Positions 57,284-64,000 of a stretch of DNA of 64,000 bases are shown here, piece after piece. Both the position numbers and the translations under genes were made by a program. Source of the stretch: Rhea pennata. Its lineage: Eukaryota > Chordata > Aves > Rheiformes > Rheidae. The notes beneath the pieces were generated by a model, which worked only from the letters and a program-made list of their open reading frames with translations, was not told the origin of the DNA and did not search any database. Position 1 is the first letter of the stretch; each line of letters starts with the position of its first letter. The DNA is taken from contig NC_084670.1 in the NCBI RefSeq assembly GCF_028389875.1, forward strand, positions 36,601,155-36,665,154, given 5' to 3'.

Positions 57284-59460
57284 TGGCAGGGCAGATTGAC
57301 CTGAGAACGTGGAGGTGGTACGCTGTGAAGGGCTTATGCCCAGTGTTGTCCCTGCTTGGGCCTTCTGAGTCCCCGGGGTTTTTCTCTGCTTGTGTGTCAC
57401 CCACCAGTCCTTGTGTTGCGGTAAGGTTCTCTGCTAACAGCCCTGCTGACAGCTAGCAGACCTGAGATGGGGCTCCTGGAGAAGTGACTTTGGGTAAGCC
57501 TGTGCTCCAGGATGAATGCGAGGCAGCTATTTTGCTTGGCTGTGTTGCATGTATTAACACTGAGAGATTATGCTTGTGTGCCCCCTGGGCTTAAGTCTTC
57601 TGCTTGGGTGGGAGGCGTGTGGCAGCTTTTGGTGAGTCTCTCACCTGATGTCTCCTTCTGGCTTCTAGGTTTTTAAATGAGCAAGACCTGGGCAAAGCCA
57701 CAAAAGGAGCTGTTGCCAAACCAATCTGAAGAGCTTGCCCGGCAATAGAAGGGAGAAGGCAGCTCTGAGGAGCTGAGCGATGTGAGAGGTGATGTAACAG
57801 CAGACCCTGCTGTTGAGACTCTGGAGGCAAGGAAGCGGTAGGACAGGAAATCTCGGTGAGTGGGGAGAAGGTGGTGCCCTAGAAAGGGAGAGCTGCACAC
57901 TTGAGGGAGTCGGAAGGGGCCACGAGGAGGCTGGACTTAGTCCGTAGTAGCCCATGTGTGAGGATGCTGAGCTGTCCCTCTTGTGAGCCCTGTCCCCGAG
58001 ATGCAGTTGTGAAGAGCTGCATTTCAGGCCAGCGCCTGCTCTCCCGAGCACACCAATGCTGTGGAGGTGCTGGGAGAAATGCTGCAGCAGTGAGGATCTG
58101 CAGAGGGTGCGGTAAGGTGAGGCGGCAGGAGAAACAGATTGCGGAACCTCCTGCTCCTCGCGGGCTTGGCTCCTGAGCACACTCCTGCAAACTGCCTGGG
58201 TGGTGCATTTGCAGAGGGCTGCCACCAAGTGCGGGGCACTATGCGCAGAAAGGAGGAAAATGTGTGCAGAAGGAATCACCTGAAGCCAGAGTCCCTGCAG
58301 GGGACAGGCAGATGAGAGAACTGGTTCGTGTGACAGATTTACGTAGTGCTGGTCCCTCAGTTGAGTGTCAAAAAGCACAGCTGTACGGCCGTGGAGGCTT
58401 CAAGGACAGCTTCCAGTGTGTTCGTTGCCTTTGATGGAGTCTTGCAAATGACTCCATGCTTTTCCGCATGTCTTTCCTGCTTGCCAGCCCATGACCTTGC
58501 AGGGAGAAGTTGTCAATAAAGCCAAAGGACAGAAGAGGGGCTGTGCTGTGCTGTGCTGTGCTGTGCTGTGGGGAGGGCCTAGACTAATGGTCGCCCTGTG
58601 AGTTGGGTAGACTTTGCTGGCAGTGCCTGTACAGAGGTCAGGGTCAGGCTCTTTGAGTCCAGTGGCTGGAGGCAGTTGTAGTGGGGAGCTCACAGCGGTG
58701 GTGTTCCTTGATGTGCTGTACCTCTAGTAGCATGAATTAGTTCTATTAGCTTGAGCAGTAGCATTGTTTTGATGCATAACTAAGACACGGTTTTGTAAGT
58801 CAGTTTTGTTGCCTGAAGGATTAGGATTGACTCCCAAGCATGCTGGTGTAAAGAAGAAGAAAGAAAACAGCCTGTTGCCTGCCGTGGCCGAGGAATGGAG
58901 CTGTTAATGTAGGCTTGATTGGGAAAAGCAGGCGCTGGAGTTGAATGTCGTGTGACTGACTGTCCAGTCAGCGGATGCCTCCTGGGCTGTTGCGTGGGGT
59001 TTCCTCTGATCTCCGGTCCATCTGAAATGCCTCCTCTCTGTTTGTCTTGCGCTGTAGTTGCCACTTGAGGAGGAAGAGTGTCAGAGAAAAATGGTGGCTT
59101 TTGTCCAGACGGCACAAGAGCAACTGGCAAAAACTGCGGTTTCTCTCTGCCTTGCCCACACAGAGAAGGAGAAGAAAGTGACCCAGAGGCTGGAGATGCC
59201 ACAACAAGTGTAAGTTTATGCCAGCTCCTGCCAAGGCCCAGGGGAGTGCAGCAGCATGGATTGCTGTGCTGCAGGGTTGCGGATCCTGGGTCTCGGGTGG
59301 ATGCGGCACCCTCTGCTCGTTGCAGGATTATGTAGTTGCCACCTTTTACCATAGGAATTGTGCTGTTCCCACCTGAGATTGTTGCAGGAATTACACAGTC
59401 ACCACCTGCTACCGTAGGCATTACGCAGTATCATTGGATACCTGCGGGACTGTTGAGTAG
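57284..59460. other. Right-arm DNA after ERV 2, no gene recognised
   Basis: Mirror of 40560-42730 with the (CTGTG)n microsatellite at 58540-58570. It lacks 23 bp near 59105 relative to the left arm. Confidence 0.55.
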
Positions 59461-59620
59461 TGTATCAGTAGTAACGTTGCAGGGTTTTGTGTTCCATTTC
59501 TTGAAAGTCATGTTATCAGCATTCAGGTGGGTCAGCTGATGGGCTTGTGGGCATGCTGGGGAGACAAGGCCTGTGTTGCATGTTGTTTGGGGAGCAATTC
59601 AACCTCCTGTGGCACACAGC
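59460..59620 (-). pseudogene. ERV 1 RNase H-like tail left in the right arm
   Basis: Reverse complement of 40367-40530. It is the only part of ERV 1 retained in the right arm and ends abruptly at the deletion junction. Confidence 0.8.
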
Positions 59621-59621
59621 T

Positions 59622-60240
59622 AGGTCGGTAGCGGGAGGGCGCTGGTGGCAGCGGCTGGGGCCGGGGCCAGGGCCGGGGCCGGCGGCAGCGGCTGGGGCCG
59701 GGACCAGGGCCGGGGATGGGACCGGGGCCGGGCCTTGGGCTGGGGCCGGGGCCGGGGCTGGGGCCGGGTCCTGGTCAGAGATTGGAGTGCAGACGAGATT
59801 TCAGTTGGGGTCCAGGCGGGGATACAGGACTGTGACCAGGTCGGGGATGGGGCTGTGGTCGGGGTTTGGATCAAGGGCCAGGTTGGGGGCCGAGTGAGGG
59901 TATGGAACCGGGTCTGGATCGGGCACGAGGCAGGGGACCTGGTCCAGGTCGTGGAACGGTCCAAGGTAAGGGTCCAGGCTGGGGACTGGTGTAGAGTCTG
60001 GGTCCAGGTTGGGAGCTGAGTAAGGGACTGGTCTGGAAACCAGGTCTGGGTCGGGGACCGGTCTGGGGTCCTGGTCTGGGTTGGGGGCCAGGTCGAGGAC
60101 TGGTCCAGAGTCCAAATCCAGGTCAGAGATTGGGAGTGTATCCAGATTCGTGCCCAGATTACGGACTGGGTCGGGGACTGGGTAGGGGTCGGGGGCCGGG
60201 ACAGGGTCTGTGTCAGGGTGGGGGTCCAGGCAGTAGGGCA
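59622..60240. repeat. GC-rich degenerate minisatellite (right arm)
   Basis: Mirror of 32420-33049. The ggggccggggcc part has rearranged units and a different length, the most variable piece of the arm. Confidence 0.85.
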
Positions 60241-60994
60241 AGGCCCCACAGGGTTGCAGTCCTGGGGAATGGGGAAAGGGCGTGGGGACACCCCAAAATC
60301 CCCCTGTCAGCTCTGGGCAGCTGGACTGCTCCCAGGGACCCAGGCGTCCAGGAGGGGGCAGCTGCCCAGTGAGCAGCCCTAGTTTGCTGGGAGCAAGGGA
60401 GGAGAAGGGGGAAAAGAGGGGTCACAGAGGAAGAGTTAAGACAGAAGGGACACAGGAGGATGGAGTGTACTGAAGATAGACAAGAGATGGAGTGACAGCA
60501 GGGACATGGGAGGATGTAGGGGACAGGAGATACAAAGGATATGGTGGGAGAGAAGGCGCATGGAAGGATAGAGGGGATGGGAGAGAAGGGGTATATGTAG
60601 GGACAGAAAGGACACAGGAGAACCAGTAGAGAGGAGATACCAAGGCTATGGAGGGACTGAAGGGACCTGCACGGAGATAGGGTACAGGACACTGGCACAG
60701 GTACAACTCCCCTCTCTGCAGGCACCTCTGGCCTCTCCCCAGATTTCCCAGCGAGCCTGAGTTGAGCCCAGGTCTTGGGGGCTGCTCTCGCCACCGCTCT
60801 GCTCTGGAGGGGCTGCTGTGCCCTGAGCAGGAGAAGGCGAGGGGAGGTCGTGAGACAGAGCAAGAGGTGGTTTGGTGACGTTCCGAGGCTAAGTGTCCAT
60901 TTGACTCCATCATTTTGTACTAGAATGTCATGCTGATTATATGTATTGTTTCAAACACTTTCTCTTGCCTGCTTCCCTTTGCTGTTCTGTGTGC

Positions 60995-61078
60995 ATGGAG
61001 AAGATGATGGACTCGACATGCTTCCAGGCTTCTCCCATTGCAGAAGGAGTACAGCTGCACTTATCTTACCCTTTCTGT
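60995..61078 (+). CDS. Candidate first coding exon of copy C
   Basis: ATG plus 27 codons and donor GTAAGT, mirror of 31569-31652, in phase with the exon at 61760. See the copy B entry for its weak similarity to ATAD2. Confidence 0.35.
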
Positions 61079-61759
61079 GTAAGTAACGTATTTCACTCAG
61101 CAAAATGATGCCGTGGCAGTTTTAACTTAGCTGAAATAACTTCTTCCAAAGCCTACTGCTGTCTAAAAGAACTTGCATTATTGCTCTCTAATGATAACTT
61201 TCCTGTTGGCTACTTCAGGTGTGTCTGTTCCTGGGCCAGCATTGCCCGTGAGCTTAGCCCGTGGTCCTCTGCCACTACAGTAACTTCTGTTAGGATTAGA
61301 GCCAGCAACCGTGTTTCCTCTCCCTCAGCTTTGATTTGCTAAACGGAATTCTTCTGGTCTCCCGTTGCCCGCTAGGCATTTCATTTTTTGAGAAACAAAA
61401 ACATTTGAGAAACATCTCAACATTTCCTGGGCCATGAATAATACTGAACACGGAGAGGCAAGGGAGCCCCGAACTAAATACACATTTACAGTTCTTCTGT
61501 TGAAAGACTTTCCGTTTCTCATCCCACTTTCTGGTATGTTTTTGCCTGCAAAAGGGCAAGCTGACACAGTCCGCACCTCCTGTGAAACTAAGGAACACTC
61601 GGTGGTTGTACTCCACCGATCCTTCCTTGCTATTTGTGAAGTAGAAGAACTGTATCTGACTCTACTGTTTTGTGTATATGCCTCATTTGGATGAAGTTAC
61701 TAGGTAGGCACCAAGCTGCAGCATAATTGGGACTGATTGTTCTTGTTCCTTTTGATCAG

Positions 61760-61829
61760 GAAAATCTGGATACGTACTGCCAAGGAAAGCAACAGGAAGA
61801 AACTCAAGAACCCGAGGCAGAAATTGTCG
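61760..61829 (+). CDS. ATAD2: Copy C N-terminal exon
   Basis: Mirror of 30818-30887, acceptor TTTGATCAG and donor GTTAGT, encoding the [11 protein letters not shown] segment. Confidence 0.78.
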
Positions 61830-64000
61830 GTTAGTTCTGGCTTTCCGTTTTCTTCCCCGTGTTGCAGCCCAGAGCCTCACCTAAAAGGGAAACGAGCTGA
61901 ACTACTGCCTCTTGTTCTGCTCTTCATAATTCCCTATTGCCGCAGAGCTTGCAAGCCATAGGCATGGCCTCCACATGGGCCTCCCTGCCCTTGTGAACTC
62001 TGTGCAGATGGTCAGCAAAGAGAACGGGTCCTTTCCCCAAATGCTTACGAGCTAAGGCAGGGCAGAAGTCAGCAGCTGGCTCTAGACAGGCGGGGAACGC
62101 AAAGAAAGGGAGAGTCTGACTCCGAGTGGTAAGCAGGGACGATGTCAGCACTAGCCTGTTCATCAGGGTTCATGGCTTTTGAGCAGCATCACGGGAATTT
62201 TCAGGAAGCAAGGTAGACCACTGGATGTGTAGGAAAAGCTCCTGCCGAGTACAGAGATCGGCCGAATGTAGCGCTTCTGCGTTTGTGTGTTGCGCAGGTA
62301 GCTGATGGAAGCTGTTGTGAGGGCCCGTTTGGAATCGGGGGCTGTCGTATGCAGTGGGAAATGGGATGAGGAACGAGGATAAGTCATGAAGGGCCTTAGT
62401 AACTTTGCATTGGATGAGCCAGAGGACACTTGAAAGTTTTCAGGAGAAGGCAGTTGCTTGTAGAAAGCTGCTGAAAAGCGTGCGTTGACTGGGAGGTGAG
62501 AGTATGAGGCAATTCTTTCATGGGCAAAGTGAAAACTCTGGGATTCTAAGGGCAAGGCATTCCTCCATCTCTGATGAAAGAGGAGAGTGCTAGAGGGTGA
62601 GGGAGGGGGGCTGGTAGAAACCCCAGACTCCTTTCCCTGTTTTCCTTGTGCTCTGCCTGTGTGCCCCATGCAATTTTTATCTCTGTCATTCAGAAAGCAG
62701 AACTACTGTTTTGGTTCAGACAAGGAAAAGGCAATGCTAGCCAAGGAATAGAATGAAATTACTCGGAGTGGGTAAGCTGGCCATTGAAGAGGCCACGTCC
62801 ATTCCTTACCTGGCATCCAGCTATTAATGTGAGAGGGTATTAGTAAGAGCTTGCTAGGTAGGGATGCTCCATGTTTGGCATTCCGACCATCTTTCACAGA
62901 AGAATTTCCAGTTCCTAAACAGAAGCTCCTGGCATAAACTTTCTCTGTAGGCATCAGACTCCTTTTTTCTCGTTGGGGAACTTCCCTGTTATTGCCCGTG
63001 GCAGAGCTATGGCAGAGGCAAGATCTGAAACCACAGAAGCAGATGAAGTCTTGCTGCTGTCAGGACATTCCAAAAATGTCCCGGAAGCACTACCTCGCAA
63101 TACTGAGAGGGAACTTTCTGAAATAGCTCTTCTCATGGTAGCTGCCTCGTTGCTAAGCAAGGTGACAGCAGAATGTGGCCCCTTGTTACACTCATGGAGG
63201 CTGGTGGCAAGTCACCCAGCAATTCCACCAAGGCCAGACCTTTGCCCATGACCTATACGCACGCTCCTCTCTGCTGATTCCGAGTTTCTGGAATGTGTCA
63301 TGCACAAATGGCTCCGGAGCTTTGGCAGCGTTTCACATCTTGCGTGTCACATGCATGCTGATAACAATTAAAAAACACCCATCACTATCTGTGTGGTACC
63401 TTTTGGGAGTAATACAACTTGCAGCAGTGTTTGAAGAGTTCAGTGTTGGTGACGTTGTAAAGGTTCTGCTCTAACCAGCTCATCAGAAGAAGGTGAAGAG
63501 CAAGAAGATGAAGAAGGCAAAGATACGTGCAGGGGCTATAGGCTTAGAGAAAGGAAGGATCTTGTATGCTCTCAGTAGGTTATATGTGCAGTTTCTCTGC
63601 AGGGTTGATTTCTTGTGTATAGGGGGGACAGAAGTTCTTGAAGGAAACTGTACAGACACCAGGAATGATATCTTAGATATTGTAATTACAGGGTCTCCAG
63701 AAGAAGATGAAAACCGAAAGGCGGCAGATGGCAAAGACCCTCCAAAGCAGTATAGCCTTCGACCAAGGCAAACTGCCATATGCTGTCGAGAGCCACTGGA
63801 ATGTAGGTTATGGGCACAGTTTCTCTGCAGGGCTGATTTCTTGTGTATAGGGGGACAGAAGTTCTTGAAGGAAACTGTATAGGCACCAGGAATGATATCT
63901 TAGATACTGTAATTACAGGGTCAACAGAAGAAGATGAAAACCAAAAGGAGGCAGTTAGCAAAGACCCTCCGAAGCAGTATAGCCTTCGACCAAGGCAAAC
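61760..64000 (+). CDS. ATAD2: ATAD2-like gene, copy C, 5' exons (runs off the window)
   Basis: Exons seen: 61760-61829, repeat exon 63692-63802 and repeat exon 63919-64000 (cut by the window). Splice sites and phases equal those of copy B. ATPase exons, number of repeat exons and intactness cannot be judged. It diverges from copy B across spacer 2. Confidence 0.8.
61840..63470. other. Copy C intron
   Basis: Mirror of about 29190-30810. It holds an open frame at 62973-63251 that is also open in the left arm (29381-29674) up to an 11-bp indel. No family resemblance was established. Confidence 0.5.
63487..63574 (+). pseudogene. Diverged repeat-like exon relic (copy C)
   Basis: Mirror of 29089-29176 with one Asp-to-Gly change ([11 protein letters not shown]). 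It has the same shortened 3' end and phase problem. Confidence 0.6.
63692..63802 (+). CDS. ATAD2: Copy C repeat exon, first unit
   Basis: 111 bp with acceptor TAATTACAG and donor GTAGGT. Encodes [25 protein letters not shown] and REPLE. Confidence 0.83.
63919..64000 (+). CDS. ATAD2: Copy C repeat exon, second unit (cut by window)
   Basis: First 82 bp of the next repeat unit, 227 bp after the previous one. Encodes TEEDENQKEAV and SLRPRQT. The window ends inside it. Confidence 0.82.

Larger units (their letters stand above)
52943..64000. repeat. Palindrome 2, right arm (runs off the window)
   Basis: Inverted copy of the left arm, with a junction near 59621 where left-arm sequence 33050-40366 is absent. 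It contains ERV 2 on the plus strand, the minisatellite region and the 5' exons of ATAD2-like copy C. Many shadow reading frames are identical to those of the left arm, so identity is very high. Confidence 0.95.

Noticed and set aside
1..64000. tRNA, rRNA or other structured RNA genes
   Set aside because: None recognised by eye. A covariance-model scan was not possible.

Overview
This is nuclear DNA of a bird. The evidence is several CR1 LINE 3' ends with the avian-type tail, spliced vertebrate exons with GT/AG borders, CpG islands, and gammaretrovirus-like endogenous retroviruses (ERVs). There is no prokaryotic gene organisation. Species and chromosome cannot be read from the sequence.

The window is built from two large inverted repeats that share one gene family. 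Palindrome 1 has arms at 1-7474 and 11108-18589 around a 3.6 kb spacer (7475-11107), and its left arm runs off the window. Palindrome 2 has arms at 28663-47070 and 52943-64000 around a 5.9 kb spacer (47071-52942), and its right arm runs off the window. Arms match almost base for base. The right arm of palindrome 2 lacks about 7.3 kb that the left arm keeps (33050-40366).

The recognisable gene is an ATAD2-like AAA+ ATPase in three copies. Copy A (+, 171-3266) shows only its 3' exons. Copy B (-, 30887 down to 15312) can be followed from an N-terminal exon to its stop codon. Copy C (+, from 61760) shows only its 5' exons. A and B converge tail to tail across palindrome 1; B and C diverge head to head across palindrome 2. 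Reading phases of the mapped exons agree throughout, and the first AAA domain keeps Walker A, Walker B, sensor 1 and arginine finger. Two things differ from ordinary ATAD2: no bromodomain exons are visible, and a phase-symmetric 111-bp N-terminal exon is repeated four times in copy B with a period of about 227 bp.

Region by region: 1-3.3 kb copy A 3' exons; 3.3-7.5 kb CR1 and AT-rich DNA; 7.5-11.1 kb spacer 1 with CpG island and CR1; 11.1-18.6 kb mirror of 1-7.5 kb with copy B 3' exons; 18.6-28.2 kb single-copy middle of copy B with the ATPase exons; 28.2-30.9 kb exon array and N-terminal exon; 32.4-33.9 kb GC-rich minisatellites; 34-40.5 kb decayed ERV 1, interrupted by an LTR-like insertion; 42.7-47.4 kb decayed ERV 2 (-); 47.4-52.8 kb spacer 2 with a strong CpG island; 52.8-57.3 kb mirror ERV 2 (+); 57.3-61 kb mirror DNA with the large deletion at 59.62 kb; 61-64 kb copy C 5' exons.

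The inner ends of palindrome 2 lie exactly at an ERV 2 LTR/leader border, which suggests that retroviral repeats took part in building the array. The layout resembles ampliconic palindromes of sex chromosomes, but that assignment is inference.
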